This document shows, piece by piece, positions 8,448 through 17,735 of a stretch of DNA of 64,000 nt (within the stretch, counting starts at the first letter, position 1; each line of letters starts with the position of its first letter). A program made the position numbers and the translations under genes. Origin of the DNA: Williamsia herbipolensis. GTDB taxonomy: Bacteria > Actinomycetota > Actinomycetes > Mycobacteriales > Mycobacteriaceae. The notes under the pieces are model-generated. The model saw only the letters and a list, made by a program, of their open reading frames with translations. It was not told the DNA's origin and did no database searches. Where the stretch lies: assembly GCF_000964005.1 (NCBI RefSeq), contig NZ_JXYP01000005.1, positions 54,969 through 118,968 of the forward strand, given 5' to 3'.

Positions 8448-9335
8448 CTACCGGATCGCGTCGGTCTCGGCGAGGAAGTCGGGCAGATCCGCGGGCAGCG
8501 TCGAGGTGAACTGCGCCGGACGCTTCTCCAGGAACGCCGCGACGCCCTCCTTGCCGTCGGCGATCGACGTGTAGTACATCGCGAGAGAGTCCACCCGGTG
8601 GGCGTCGACCGGGGAGGCGAAAGCGCTGTTGCGGTAGAGCATGTGACGCATCAGGGCGGTGGCGACCGGTGAGCGGCCGTCGACGAACCTGTGCGCCAAC
8701 GCGATCGCCGCGTCGAGGAGCTCCTCGGGCGGATGGATCGAGCGCACCAGTCCGAGGTCTTTGGCCCGTTCGGCGTCGACGATGTCGGCGGTGTAGATCA
8801 GTTCGAGGGCGTTCTGCATCCCCACCACACGCGGCAGGAACCAGCTCGAACACGCCTCCAGCACGATGCCGAGCCGCCCGAAGACGAACCCGATGCGGGC
8901 CTTCTCCGACGCCAACCGGAAGTCCATCGGGAGGGTCATCGTGGCCCCGATACCGACCGCTGCGCCGTTGATCGCGCCGATGACCGGCTTGGGGCAGCGG
9001 TAGATGGCGAGGGACACGCGGCCACCGGTGTCGCGCACGCCGCTGACGATGGCGGGGTCGTCGAAGCGGTCGTACAGGTCGGCGAGCGTGGGCTGCAGGT
9101 CCTCGTCGAGCCCGAAGACGTTGCCCTCGCTGCTCAGATCCATGCCGGCGCAGAAGGCCTTGCCCTCTCCGGTCACCACGATCGCGGCGACCTCCGGATC
9201 GGCCGACGCCTCGTCGAACGCGGCCTCGAGATCGTCGGCCATCTGCACCGTGAACGCGTTGAGGTTCTCGGGGCGGGTCAGGGTGAGCACGAGGACACCG
9301 TCGGTGACCTCGTAGCGGACGGTCTCACGGTTCAT
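8448..9335 (-). CDS. Enoyl-CoA hydratase/isomerase family protein
   Basis: Protein of 295 aa starting at MNRETVRYEV. Crotonase-fold features are the oxyanion block GEGKAFCAGMDLSS and the second block INGAAVGIGATMTLPMD, with Glu in GIVLEACSSWFLPR at the catalytic Glu position. The C-terminus (LEKRPAQFTSTLPADLP) is typical of the type that handles longer acyl-CoAs. Probable role in fatty-acid or side-chain beta-oxidation; substrate not deducible. Monocistronic, with the next gene on the same strand 67 nt upstream. Confidence 0.9.
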   Translation of the reverse strand: MNRETVRYEVTDGVLVLTLTRPENLNAFTVQMADDLEAAFDEASADPEVAAIVVTGEGKAFCAGMDLSSEGNVFGLDEDLQPTLADLYDRFDDPAIVSGVRDTGGRVSLAIYRCPKPVIGAINGAAVGIGATMTLPMDFRLASEKARIGFVFGRLGIVLEACSSWFLPRVVGMQNALELIYTADIVDAERAKDLGLVRSIHPPEELLDAAIALAHRFVDGRSPVATALMRHMLYRNSAFASPVDAHRVDSLAMYYTSIADGKEGVAAFLEKRPAQFTSTLPADLPDFLAETDAIR

Positions 9336-9402
9336 CGGTGCACGGCTCCCTCGCGGTCGGATGGATTCCAACCTACGGGAGTCGGTGACGCGACCGACGT
9401 CG

Positions 9403-10638
9403 TCACCGCCCGAGCGCGCGATCCAGGAAACGGTCGGCGTCGGGGCGCGCGGCGACGAGGACGCCCGGGTGATCGGCGCCCGGGTATACCCGCAGCTCCA
9501 GTGGCTGGCGGTTCGCCGTGAGCTGCGCGGCCAACGACAACGCCGACGGGGCCGGGACGTTGACGTCGAGCAGTCCCTGGGCGAGGAAGATCGGTTCGCG
9601 GTAACCGCTGTCGGGCGTGCCGAGGTACGACCGCAGCGCGCCGTAGATGTTCGGGATCGACGACAGCGGCCTGGTGAACAGCGTGCGCAGATCGAGATCG
9701 CGCGCGTAGGGACGAAGCTGTGTGCCACAGGTGATCCCGGCGAGGTCGGCCAGTCGCCGCCCCAGTGGGGTGAGCAGGCTGTCGATGCGCAGATCGGGTC
9801 GTGCGTCGCGGAATCCGGCGAGGATGTAGAGCACGTATCCGTTCAGCGCGCGGGGCAGTGTCAGAGGCGGGAACTGCGGGCCGCCGAGCACGAGGGCGGA
9901 CTCGATGTTGGCCGGGGCTCCGGTGGCCACGACGCCGCGGTAGTCCAGCCCGGCTCCGGCGGTGAACTCGTCGGCGCGGCGTGCGGTGTTCAGTGCGGCA
10001 CCGGCACCCTCGGAGTGACCGACGGCCACCCACCTGCGTGACAGAGGGATCGGCAGCTGGTGGACCGCTCGCACCGAGTCGGCGACCGAATGGGCCGACT
10101 CGACACCGTTGAGGTAGCCGAGCAGTCCCGGGGTCCCCATTCCGGTGTAGTCGGTCGCGGTGATCACGAAACCGCGTGTGAGCCAGTGGTTCAGGTAGGT
10201 CGCGTCGGACTCCGACCGCACCTGCGCCGACGGTGCGCAGTCGTCCCCCATGCCGACGGTGCCGTGCGCCCAGGCCATCACGGGCCAACCGCCCGCGGGC
10301 GCCTGCCCGCGGGGTACGAACACCGCGCCGGTGCTGATCGCCCGCCGGCCGCGTGCGTCGGTGGTCGCGTACACCACCCGGTAGGCGCGTGCGGCCTCCC
10401 GCAACGACAACCGCGGATCGAGGGGACGGTCGGCGATCAGTGCGCCGTCGCGGTCGGGGATCGGGCCCGAGTAGTCCCGGACGTCGAGGCCCGACCAGAT
10501 CGGTGCCGGTTCGGGGGTGAGCGGCGTACCCGACGCCGGGATCGCCGACGCCACGGGCGCGGCGAGGACCGACAGCGCCGCGACGACGATGCCGACGAGA
10601 ATTGCGCGCAGCCAACGACGTCGGAGCGGGTGCGTCAC
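9403..10638 (-). CDS. Secreted LIP-family lipase (second of tandem pair)
   Basis: Protein of 411 aa from a GTG at 10638 that overlaps the stop of the upstream lipase (GTGA). It has a signal peptide (basic start, hydrophobic segment about residues 9-28, ASA cleavage site). The mature part is a secretory lipase (LIP, DUF-type alpha/beta hydrolase) with nucleophile elbow GHSEGAG, an HGTVGMGDDCAPS oxyanion region, an Asp in LLDVNVPAPS and a His in GADHPGV. It shares long identical stretches with the neighbouring lipase, so a tandem duplication. Probably degrades extracellular triglycerides or esters. Confidence 0.88.
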   Translation of the reverse strand: MTHPLRRRWLRAILVGIVVAALSVLAAPVASAIPASGTPLTPEPAPIWSGLDVRDYSGPIPDRDGALIADRPLDPRLSLREAARAYRVVYATTDARGRRAISTGAVFVPRGQAPAGGWPVMAWAHGTVGMGDDCAPSAQVRSESDATYLNHWLTRGFVITATDYTGMGTPGLLGYLNGVESAHSVADSVRAVHQLPIPLSRRWVAVGHSEGAGAALNTARRADEFTAGAGLDYRGVVATGAPANIESALVLGGPQFPPLTLPRALNGYVLYILAGFRDARPDLRIDSLLTPLGRRLADLAGITCGTQLRPYARDLDLRTLFTRPLSSIPNIYGALRSYLGTPDSGYREPIFLAQGLLDVNVPAPSALSLAAQLTANRQPLELRVYPGADHPGVLVAARPDADRFLDRALGR

Positions 10639-11852
10639 CGCAGGATCCGGGCCAGGAACGGTGTCGAGTCCTTCACCGACGCGTACACCGTGCCGGAGTG
10701 ATCGGTCGGGTAGACGTGCAACTCGACGGGTTGACGGTTGGCGGTGAGCTGCGCGGCCAACGACAAGGCCGAGGGCGCCGGGACGTCGACGTCGGTGAGG
10801 CCCTGTCCGAGGAAGATCGGCCGGTCGTAACCGCTCGCGGGGGTGCCGATGAACCGATGGAGCTCGTCGTAGGCGTTCGGGATCGACGACACCGGCTTGG
10901 CGAAGAAGGTGCGGAGGTCGGCTCCGGTGAGGTCCTGTCGGAGCTCCGGGTAGCAACGGACCTCGGCCTTGTCGGCGGCGGCGCGACCGCGGGCGGTGAG
11001 TATGTCGTCGATGCGCAGATCCGGTCGCGCCTCGCGGATGGCCGCGAGAATGTAGGTGGTGTACGTCGTCAGGCCGGTGGGCAACGCGAACGGCGGGAAG
11101 GTCGGACCTCCGAACTGCAGGACGGTCTCGATGTTCGCCGGCGTGCCGGTGGCGACGACCCCGCGGTAGTCGAGACCGGTGCCGCGTGTCAGTGAGGTGG
11201 CCAGTCGCGCGGCGTTCATCGCCGCACCCGCACCCTGCGACTGCCCGACGATGGCCCATCGCGCGGCGGTCGGGACCCGCAGTCCACGAAGCGCTTTCAC
11301 GGAGTCGACGATGGAGTGCGCCTCGGCGACGCCGTTGAGGTAGCTCATCAGACCGGGGGTTCCCAGTCCCGCGTAGTCGGAGGCGACGATGGCGTAGCCG
11401 CGCCGCAGCCAGTGCGCGAGGTAGTCGCTGTCACGCTGGGCGCGCGGTTGCGCCGAGGGGGTGCAGTCGTCGCCGATCCCGACGGTCCCGTGCGCCCAGG
11501 CCAACACCGGCCATCCACCCCGGGGTGCGGTGCCCCGCGGGAGGAACACCGCACCGGTGCTCACGGCTGCCCTGTCGTGCTGATCGATGGTCGAGTAAAG
11601 GATCCGCGAGGCCGATCCGGCACCCGGGATCGACAGCGACGGCGCGAGGGGAGTCGACTCGATCAGCGTCCCGGCGCGCGCGGGGATCGGTCCGGAGTAG
11701 TCGCGCACGTCGAGCCCCGACCAGTTCGGTGTACCGGTGGGTGGCGGCTGGTCGGCGAGGGCCGGACCGGCGACGACGCCCGTCGACAGCACCAGCAGGA
11801 ATGTCGCGATGGCGGTCGCGACCACGCGCGACCCGGCAGGACGGTGGCTCAT
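10635..11852 (-). CDS. Secreted LIP-family lipase (first of tandem pair)
   Basis: Protein of 405 aa starting MSHRPAGSRVV with a signal peptide (hydrophobic residues ~11-30, cleavage near ALA-DQ). It shares the SGLDVRDYSGPIP start, the HGTVGIGDDCTPSAQ block and the SALSLAAQLTANRQP block with its downstream paralogue. The nucleophile elbow is GQSQGAG rather than the GHSEGAG of the paralogue, so Ser is retained while both flanking polar residues differ. The putative acid lies in LTDVDVPAPS and the base in TDHSGTV. Transcribed first, with translational coupling to the second copy. Confidence 0.88.
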   Translation of the reverse strand: MSHRPAGSRVVATAIATFLLVLSTGVVAGPALADQPPPTGTPNWSGLDVRDYSGPIPARAGTLIESTPLAPSLSIPGAGSASRILYSTIDQHDRAAVSTGAVFLPRGTAPRGGWPVLAWAHGTVGIGDDCTPSAQPRAQRDSDYLAHWLRRGYAIVASDYAGLGTPGLMSYLNGVAEAHSIVDSVKALRGLRVPTAARWAIVGQSQGAGAAMNAARLATSLTRGTGLDYRGVVATGTPANIETVLQFGGPTFPPFALPTGLTTYTTYILAAIREARPDLRIDDILTARGRAAADKAEVRCYPELRQDLTGADLRTFFAKPVSSIPNAYDELHRFIGTPASGYDRPIFLGQGLTDVDVPAPSALSLAAQLTANRQPVELHVYPTDHSGTVYASVKDSTPFLARILR

Positions 11853-11930
11853 GCGGGCAACGTTAGTGCCGCGAACGTCGTGTCGGAACGTATCGAGGCG
11901 CCGGCCGCCGGTGGGGATAGTCTGACCGGC

Positions 11931-12458
11931 GTGTCCGAACAGCAGGGATCCGAACGCGCCGATGCCCCCCGGGGCGAGCAGGACGTACATCACGCCCACG
12001 AGGAGTTCCGGAGCCCGCACGCCCCGATGCCGATCGAGCTGCCGCTCGACGATCAGGAGGCGTCGACCGACGTCGACCTGAAGACGCAGCTCGTCCGGTT
12101 CGTGGTGACCGGCGCCGGTTCGGGTGTCCTCGATTTCGGCATCACCCTGGTGCTGCAGTACTTGCTCGGCGCGCCGTACTGGCTCGCCAAGACCGTCGGC
12201 TTCATCGCCGGGACGACGACGGCCTACCTCATCAACCGTCGATGGACCTTCCGTGCCGAACCCAGCCGTGCACGCTTCATCGCGGTGGTCGCGCTGTATC
12301 TGGTGACCTTCGCGGTGCAGGTGGGGATCTATTCGGTGTTGTCGCACGTCTGGCCCGAAGAGGTGCTGTACAGCCTGGCCGCGTTCGTCCTGGCCCAGGG
12401 CACGGCGACCGTCATCAACTTCGCTGTGCAGCGCGCCGTCATCTTCCGCATCCGCTGA
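11931..12458 (+). CDS. GtrA-like membrane protein
   Basis: Protein of 175 aa from the GTG at 11931; an internal ATG at 12028 (MPIELPL) could also serve. After a hydrophilic, charged N-terminus come four membrane segments with the GtrA/DPMS-like signature: RFVVTGAGSGVLDFGI, KTVGFIAGTTTAYLINRRWTF and the final INFAVQRAVIFR. GtrA proteins are thought to flip polyprenyl-linked sugars for cell-wall glycosylation. It is divergent from the lipase pair, with 78 nt between starts, and is followed 16 nt later by an SDR. Confidence 0.87.
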   Translation: MSEQQGSERADAPRGEQDVHHAHEEFRSPHAPMPIELPLDDQEASTDVDLKTQLVRFVVTGAGSGVLDFGITLVLQYLLGAPYWLAKTVGFIAGTTTAYLINRRWTFRAEPSRARFIAVVALYLVTFAVQVGIYSVLSHVWPEEVLYSLAAFVLAQGTATVINFAVQRAVIFRIR

Positions 12459-12474
12459 TCGTTAGCATCGCCAG

Positions 12475-13296
12475 ATGGAACTCGCAGGCGCCGTCGCAGT
12501 CGTCACCGGAGCAGGCGCGGGCATCGGTGCCGCTGTCGCCCGGGCCATGGTCGACCAGGGCGGTTCGGTGGTGGTCGCCGACCTGAACGCCGAGCGCGTG
12601 CGTGCGGTCGCGGAACGCATCAACACCGACACCGGCGCAACCCGTGCGGCCGCGGTCGCCGGTGACGCGTCCGACGACGCGGTGATCGCCGAGCTCGTCG
12701 CCACCGCCGAACGCGAGTTCGGGCCGGTGGATCTCTACGTCGCCAACGCCGGGACCACCGCGGGCCTCGGGCTCGATTCCGACGACGCCGCCTGGCAGAC
12801 CGCGCTCGACGTCAACGTCCTCGCCCACGTGCGCGCCGCGCGCGCCCTGGTGCCCGGCTGGGTCGAGCGTGGTCGTGGCTACTTCCTGTCGACGGCGTCG
12901 GCCGCCGGTCTGCTGACGCAGATCGGTTCGGTCACCTACTCGGTGAGCAAGCACGCCGCGGTCGGGTTCGCCGAATGGTTGCGCGTCACCTACGGCGACT
13001 CCGGTGTCGGGGTGAGCTGCCTGTGCCCGATGGGCGTGAACACCGAACTGCTCAACGCGGGCTTCTCCGGCGATCGCGACGGAGGTTCGATCGCCGCGAC
13101 CGCGGTGACGAGCGCGGGCACCGTGTTGGAACCCGAGGACGTCGCGGCCGTGGTGATCGAGGCGCTGCGCGACGAGCGGTTCCTGATCCTGCCGCACCCC
13201 GAGGTGCTGACGATGTACCAGCGCAAGGGGTCGGACTACGACCGCTGGATCGCGGGCATGCAGCGCTACCAGCGCTCGCTGCGCGGCGACGCCTGA
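12475..13296 (+). CDS. Short-chain dehydrogenase/reductase
   Basis: Protein of 273 aa, classical SDR: NAD(P)-binding TGAGAGIG near residues 11-18, NAG motif in VANAGTT, catalytic Ser in STASAAG and YSVSKHA with Tyr and Lys spaced as expected. Asp (VADLN) at the end of the second strand favours NAD(H). The C-terminal portion (IEALRDERFLILPHPEV) is common in mycobacterial SDRs of lipid or steroid pathways. It lies convergent to the TetR gene and upstream of a catabolic cluster; a role there is possible but unproven. Confidence 0.9.
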   Translation: MELAGAVAVVTGAGAGIGAAVARAMVDQGGSVVVADLNAERVRAVAERINTDTGATRAAAVAGDASDDAVIAELVATAEREFGPVDLYVANAGTTAGLGLDSDDAAWQTALDVNVLAHVRAARALVPGWVERGRGYFLSTASAAGLLTQIGSVTYSVSKHAAVGFAEWLRVTYGDSGVGVSCLCPMGVNTELLNAGFSGDRDGGSIAATAVTSAGTVLEPEDVAAVVIEALRDERFLILPHPEVLTMYQRKGSDYDRWIAGMQRYQRSLRGDA

Positions 13297-13312
13297 CGCG
13301 CGCACGTCGAGG

Positions 13313-13975
13313 TCACTCGATCTCGGGCGCCGGTGTCCGCAGGGGTCGGTGGGCGACCTCGTACGCGTCGGCCTTCGACAACCCGAACATCCGCAACAGA
13401 TTCGTCGCGAGCTCGTCGGCGACACGCTCGGTGTCCATGGCGGGATCGCGAGTGACGAGATGTAGGCACCCCAGCAGCGATCCCGCGGTACACGCGAGTG
13501 CCGCGGGCAGGTCGTCGATGTCGAGACGTCCGGATGCGCGTGCGGCGTCGAGGTCACGCAGTGCACGGGGCGCCAACCCGTCGTCGCGATCGAGGTAGCT
13601 CATCCCGACGCCGACCATCGTCCGCGCCACCCGTGCGTGGGACCGATTGAGCCGCATCGTCATCCGCACGCCCGCGGCGAACACCTCAGCTGGGTCGGTG
13701 AGCCCCTCGGTGGCACTGTCGAACAGTCGGCCGTAGGTGTCGAGGGTGGTGGCGATGGCGGCGTCGAACAGCTCGGCTTTGCCCGCGAAGTGGTTGTAGA
13801 ACGATCCGATCCCGACGTCGGCGAGTTCGGTGATCTCGGAGATGCTGGCGTCGGTGCCGCGGGGGCCCTCGAGCATCCGGCACGCCGCGTCGATCAGTGC
13901 TGCCCGGGTGCGCGCCTTCCGCCGATCGAGTCGGTTGGCCGGGATGTCGGGGGTGGTGTCCACCGGTGATCTCAC
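13313..13975 (-). CDS. TetR-family transcriptional regulator
   Basis: Protein of 220 aa. The HTH is at residues ~20-70 (RTRAALIDAACRML then ISEITELADVGIGSFYNHF and AGKAELF), a standard TetR N-terminal domain; the C-terminal ligand-binding domain is unassigned. It is transcribed divergently from the aromatic-degradation operon beginning at 14066, with 90 nt between starts and a 6-6-6 inverted repeat at 13996-14013 in that gap. It is therefore the obvious candidate repressor of the operon. Confidence 0.92.
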   Translation of the reverse strand: MRSPVDTTPDIPANRLDRRKARTRAALIDAACRMLEGPRGTDASISEITELADVGIGSFYNHFAGKAELFDAAIATTLDTYGRLFDSATEGLTDPAEVFAAGVRMTMRLNRSHARVARTMVGVGMSYLDRDDGLAPRALRDLDAARASGRLDIDDLPAALACTAGSLLGCLHLVTRDPAMDTERVADELATNLLRMFGLSKADAYEVAHRPLRTPAPEIE

Positions 13976-13995
13976 CTCACTTCTGACGATGATTC

Positions 13996-14013
13996 CAAGT
14001 GTGAAGGCACTTG
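13996..14013. promoter_or_regulatory. Candidate TetR operator and overlapping promoter
   Basis: Perfect inverted repeat CAAGTG-N6-CACTTG in the divergent intergenic region. A TTGACT box at 14011-14016 overlaps its right half and sits 18 nt from GAGGAT at 14035-14040, a possible rightward promoter for the catabolic operon. A repressor bound here would cover the -35 element. No binding data; operator assignment is inference. Confidence 0.5.
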
Positions 14014-14065
14014 ACTGAGGTGTCCATCAAAAGTGAGGATTTCATCAGTTTGATGGGAGATGATC

Positions 14066-15205
14066 ATGACACAGCTTGTGGGAACCGTCCCGGCGCCGTC
14101 GGTGCACGCCGATCTGCACAGCGAGTTCGGCGCTCGTCCCGGTGATCCCGACGACCGCCATCGGTCGCCGGTGATCAAGGTGGTCGACATCGCCTGGTTG
14201 GAGTTCGAGAAGCAGAACCTCGCCGACGCGGAACGATTCGCGCGCGACTTCGGATTCACGGTGGCGAATCGCACCGCCGACCGCCTCGAGTTGCGGGGGA
14301 CCTGGGCGGGCGCGCCGTGCGTGCTGATCCGCCGCGCACGTCGATCCCGCTTCGTCGGACCGGCGTACCGCGCCGAGAGCACCGCCGACCTCACCACTCT
14401 CGCCGAGGCGACGGGCACGCGCGTGCACTCACTCGGCGACCTCGGCGGCAGCGTGGTCGACCTCGTCGACCCGTCCGGTCAGTCGCTGCGGGTGGTGGCC
14501 GACCTGTTCGACCTGCCCTCCCTCCCCGATCAGGAACCGCTCACCGTCAACGTGGGCGGAAAGGTGGCGCGGTTCAACGCGATCCAGCGCCCACCGCGGG
14601 CCCCGGCGCGGGTGCAACGCCTCGGCCACGTGGTGATCGAGTCACCCCGCTTCCGTGAGGCGTTGCACTGGTATCAGTCGGTGCTCGGGTTCATCGTGAG
14701 CGACTTCCAGTTCTTCCCCGGTCAGCGCGACCGCGGCCCGACGATGGCCTTCATGCGGTGTGACCGGGGTGCCGACGCCGCCGATCATCACACCCTCGCC
14801 ATGACGCTGGGACCGCGAGCCCGCTACGTGCACAGCGCCTATCAGGTCGCCGACCTCGACGCCGTCGCCGCGGGCGGCGCGTACCTGGCCGACCGCGGAT
14901 ACCACCACGCGTGGGGGATGGGCCGCCACATCCAGGGAAGCCAGATCTTCGACTACTGGCGTGATCCCGACAAGTTCATGGTCGAGCACTACGCCGACGG
15001 CGACGTCTTCGACAACAGCGTCACCGCGGGGTGGGCGCCCATGACCGCCAGCGGCCTCTCACAGTGGGGCCCGCCGGTCACGCGCGACTTCCTCGGCGCC
15101 AATCCCGACCCCGACCTCGTGAAAGGCATCCTCAACGGCCTTCGCGACGACAACGAGTTCGACATCCACCGCCTCCTCGGCCTGTTGAAAGTTGCCCGCT
15201 CATGA
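14066..15205 (+). CDS. Extradiol ring-cleavage dioxygenase (VOC superfamily)
   Basis: Protein of 379 aa from the ATG at 14066, which has GGGAG about 6 nt upstream; the ATG at 14060 overlaps that site. It has two VOC modules; the C-terminal one has the metal-binding pattern of type I extradiol enzymes: His in LGHVVIE, His in ADHHTLAMT and Glu in FMVEHYADGD. It is expected to cleave a catecholic ring next to the hydroxyls using Fe(II) or Mn(II). First gene of a five-gene operon; every junction shows an ATGA or GTGA overlap. Confidence 0.9.
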   Translation: MTQLVGTVPAPSVHADLHSEFGARPGDPDDRHRSPVIKVVDIAWLEFEKQNLADAERFARDFGFTVANRTADRLELRGTWAGAPCVLIRRARRSRFVGPAYRAESTADLTTLAEATGTRVHSLGDLGGSVVDLVDPSGQSLRVVADLFDLPSLPDQEPLTVNVGGKVARFNAIQRPPRAPARVQRLGHVVIESPRFREALHWYQSVLGFIVSDFQFFPGQRDRGPTMAFMRCDRGADAADHHTLAMTLGPRARYVHSAYQVADLDAVAAGGAYLADRGYHHAWGMGRHIQGSQIFDYWRDPDKFMVEHYADGDVFDNSVTAGWAPMTASGLSQWGPPVTRDFLGANPDPDLVKGILNGLRDDNEFDIHRLLGLLKVARS

Positions 15206-16143
15206 CAACGACGATCATCCGAACCGCCGCCGGCTGGTGGGTTGAGCGCGACGAGATCGCCGCGCCGATCACCACATCGGCCACCACCACCGGCGAACTC
15301 CTCGCCGACCGTGCCGCGATCGATGCCGCCGCCACTGCCGATGCGGGTACGACGCAGGTGGCCGACCTCGACCTCCTCTCGCCGATCACCACGCCGTGTC
15401 GGGTGGTGGCGCAGATGGTCAACTACGCCAGCCACGCCCGTGACTCCAACATCGACCCGAGTCGGGTGCAGGCGACGTTCTTCCGCAAGGCGTCGGGATC
15501 GGTGGTCGGCCCGTACGACGACATCGTGAAACCCGCACACGTCCGTCTGCTCGACTACGAGGTCGAGATCGGCCTCGTCGCGGGCGGCGAGTTGACGGTC
15601 GGGAGCACGGTGACCGCGGATGATCTCGGCGACGTCATCGCCGGCGTCGTGATCACGAACGACGTGAGCGCCCGCGATGTCCAGTTGCCGAAAACCCAGT
15701 TCTACGAGTCGAAGTCGTACCCCACGTTCACCCCGATCGGCCCGCGACTGGTGCTCCTCGACCACGAGGAATGGCGTCGATTCGACCAACTGCGACTGCA
15801 GCTCTGGGTCAACGGCGAACGCCGACAGGACGGCCACGTCGGCGGCGACATGATCGTCGACCCGGTCAGCGCGCTGAGGGTGCTCGCCGGTTTCCAGCGA
15901 CTCGCCCCCGGCGACGTGCTGCTCACCGGAACGCCCGGGGGCACCGCCCTGTCGGCGCCGCCCAAGCCGATCGAGATGATCGGGGCGCTGCTGCCCCCGC
16001 ACGTGAAGTGGAAGCAGTTCTTCTCCCGCCAGGCGTCGAACCCGAAGTACCTCCACGACGGCGACGTGGTCGAGGTGCGTATCGCCACCGACGACGGATC
16101 GATCGACCTGGGCAGGCAGCGGTGCACGGTGCGATACGCATGA
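15202..16143 (+). CDS. Fumarylacetoacetate hydrolase family protein
   Basis: Protein of 313 aa starting at the ATG overlapping the dioxygenase stop. The FAH-fold metal site is visible as DYEVEIGLV (Glu pair) and NDVSARDVQ, with KSYPTFTPIGP and GDVLLTGTPGGTA as the conserved substrate/oxyanion loops. In this position it is likely to hydrolyse or decarboxylate the ring-fission product made by the upstream dioxygenase. The FAH family covers hydrolases, decarboxylases and isomerases, so the exact reaction is open. Confidence 0.88.
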   Translation: MTTTIIRTAAGWWVERDEIAAPITTSATTTGELLADRAAIDAAATADAGTTQVADLDLLSPITTPCRVVAQMVNYASHARDSNIDPSRVQATFFRKASGSVVGPYDDIVKPAHVRLLDYEVEIGLVAGGELTVGSTVTADDLGDVIAGVVITNDVSARDVQLPKTQFYESKSYPTFTPIGPRLVLLDHEEWRRFDQLRLQLWVNGERRQDGHVGGDMIVDPVSALRVLAGFQRLAPGDVLLTGTPGGTALSAPPKPIEMIGALLPPHVKWKQFFSRQASNPKYLHDGDVVEVRIATDDGSIDLGRQRCTVRYA

Positions 16144-17735
16144 CGACCCAGCGGGCATCGACGACCGTGGTCATCGTCGGGGCCGGTCCGGTCGGGGTGA
16201 CCGCGGCGCTGTTGCTGGCCCGGCGTGGGGTCGCGACAGTCGTCCTCGAACGACACCCCGAGCCGTACGCCCTGCCGCGGGCCGTACACCTCGACGACGA
16301 CGTGTTCCGGATCCTGCAGGCCGCGGGGGTCGACGAGGCGTTCCGCAGCGTGAGCAGGCCCATGCCCGGGATGCGTCTCATCGACGGCCGCGGGCGCGTG
16401 ATGGCCGAGTTCGGACGCGACACCGACGACGGGCCCCAGGGATTCCCGCCGGACAGCATGTTCGACCAACCCGACCTCGAGAAGATCCTCCACGACGCGG
16501 CGAGCCGGGAGCCGCTCATCGACCTGCGCCGCGGGTGTGAGGTCGTCGACGTGGCCGAGGGGCCGACACCGACGGTCCGCCACATCGACGCCGACGGGGT
16601 CGAGACGTCCGTCGCCGGTGCGGCCGTCATCGCCTGCGACGGCGCGAACAGCCTCGTGCGTGAGAGCCTCGGGATCACCTCGACCGATCTGCGGTTCGCC
16701 GAGAAGTGGCTCGTGATCGACGTGAACACCCCACGCCCCCTCGACGTCTGGGACGGTGTGCACCAGATCTGCGACCCGGCGCGGGCGGCCACCTTCATGC
16801 CGGTCACGGGCAACCGGTATCGCTGGGAGTTCCGGGTCCACGACGGCGAGGACCTCGACGCGCTCGTCTCGGTCGACGGTCTGCGGAACCTGTTGTCGCC
16901 GTGGATGTCCGCTGACAAGATCGACGAGTCGGAGATCCTGCGACGAGCGTTCTACACCTTCCGCGCGCGCGTGGCCGACCGGTGGCGCGCCGGTGGCATC
17001 TTCCTGGCCGGCGATGCCGCGCACCAGACGCCGCCGTTCGTCGGCCAGGGGCTCGGTTCGGGGCTGCGCGACGTGGCGAACCTGACGTGGAAGCTCGCCG
17101 ACGTGCTCGACGGGACCGCGCGCGGCGATCTGCTCGACACCTACGAGGTGGAGCGGCGCCCCCACGCGATCGCCGTCATCCGGATGGCGTTGGCCGTGGG
17201 TATGGCCCTGACCGGCGGGCAGGATCGCTTCGCCGGTGTGCGCCGTCTCGGCGTGGCCGCGGTGTGCCGGGTGCCGGGACTCGCCGCGGTGATGCCGGCC
17301 GTCGGGGTGCCGCCGTTGCGCCCCGGACCACTCGTGATGCCCACACCGCTTCTCCGGCGGATGCTGCGGCGCCGGGTGAACGGCTCCGCACTCCCTCAAC
17401 CTGCCGTCGGATTCGCCTCCGACACCGCACGACTCGACGAACTGATCGGATCGCGCTGGGCTCTCGTGACCCGAGGCCGCGTCCCCGAGACACTCCCGGC
17501 CCGGGTCGCTGATCTCGGTGCGGTGCACATCGACACCGATCGTCTCGCCACCCATCCGGCCGGTGTCGCGTCGCCGGCACGGTGGCTGCGGCGTCATCAC
17601 GCGGTCGCGGTGCTGGTGCGCCCGGACCGTGTGGTCGCCGCGAGCGCCACCGATCCCGACGGGATCGGCGATCTCCTCACCGCCCTCCGCGACATGCGGT
17701 CACCGGTACCGCGGCGCGTCGGGGTACTCGCGTGA
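16140..17735 (+). CDS. FAD-dependent aromatic hydroxylase, MhpA-like
   Basis: Protein of 531 aa, class A flavoprotein monooxygenase. FAD Rossmann motif VVIVGAGPVGVTAALLLARRG near residues 10-30, the DG motif CDGANSLVRESLGI, and the GD motif FLAGDAAHQTPPFVGQGLGSGLRD. Overall length matches 3-(3-hydroxyphenyl)propionate hydroxylase (MhpA), which ortho-hydroxylates a phenol to the catechol a ring-cleavage enzyme needs. It overlaps FAH by ATGA and the P450 by GTGA. A second, related hydroxylase (frameshifted) lies two genes downstream. Confidence 0.9.
   Translation: MTTQRASTTVVIVGAGPVGVTAALLLARRGVATVVLERHPEPYALPRAVHLDDDVFRILQAAGVDEAFRSVSRPMPGMRLIDGRGRVMAEFGRDTDDGPQGFPPDSMFDQPDLEKILHDAASREPLIDLRRGCEVVDVAEGPTPTVRHIDADGVETSVAGAAVIACDGANSLVRESLGITSTDLRFAEKWLVIDVNTPRPLDVWDGVHQICDPARAATFMPVTGNRYRWEFRVHDGEDLDALVSVDGLRNLLSPWMSADKIDESEILRRAFYTFRARVADRWRAGGIFLAGDAAHQTPPFVGQGLGSGLRDVANLTWKLADVLDGTARGDLLDTYEVERRPHAIAVIRMALAVGMALTGGQDRFAGVRRLGVAAVCRVPGLAAVMPAVGVPPLRPGPLVMPTPLLRRMLRRRVNGSALPQPAVGFASDTARLDELIGSRWALVTRGRVPETLPARVADLGAVHIDTDRLATHPAGVASPARWLRRHHAVAVLVRPDRVVAASATDPDGIGDLLTALRDMRSPVPRRVGVLA

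Noticed and set aside
15702..17600. 632-aa minus-strand open frame over the hydroxylase gene
   Set aside because: Antisense shadow of FAH and the MhpA-like hydroxylase, both with full catalytic motifs; low-complexity composition.
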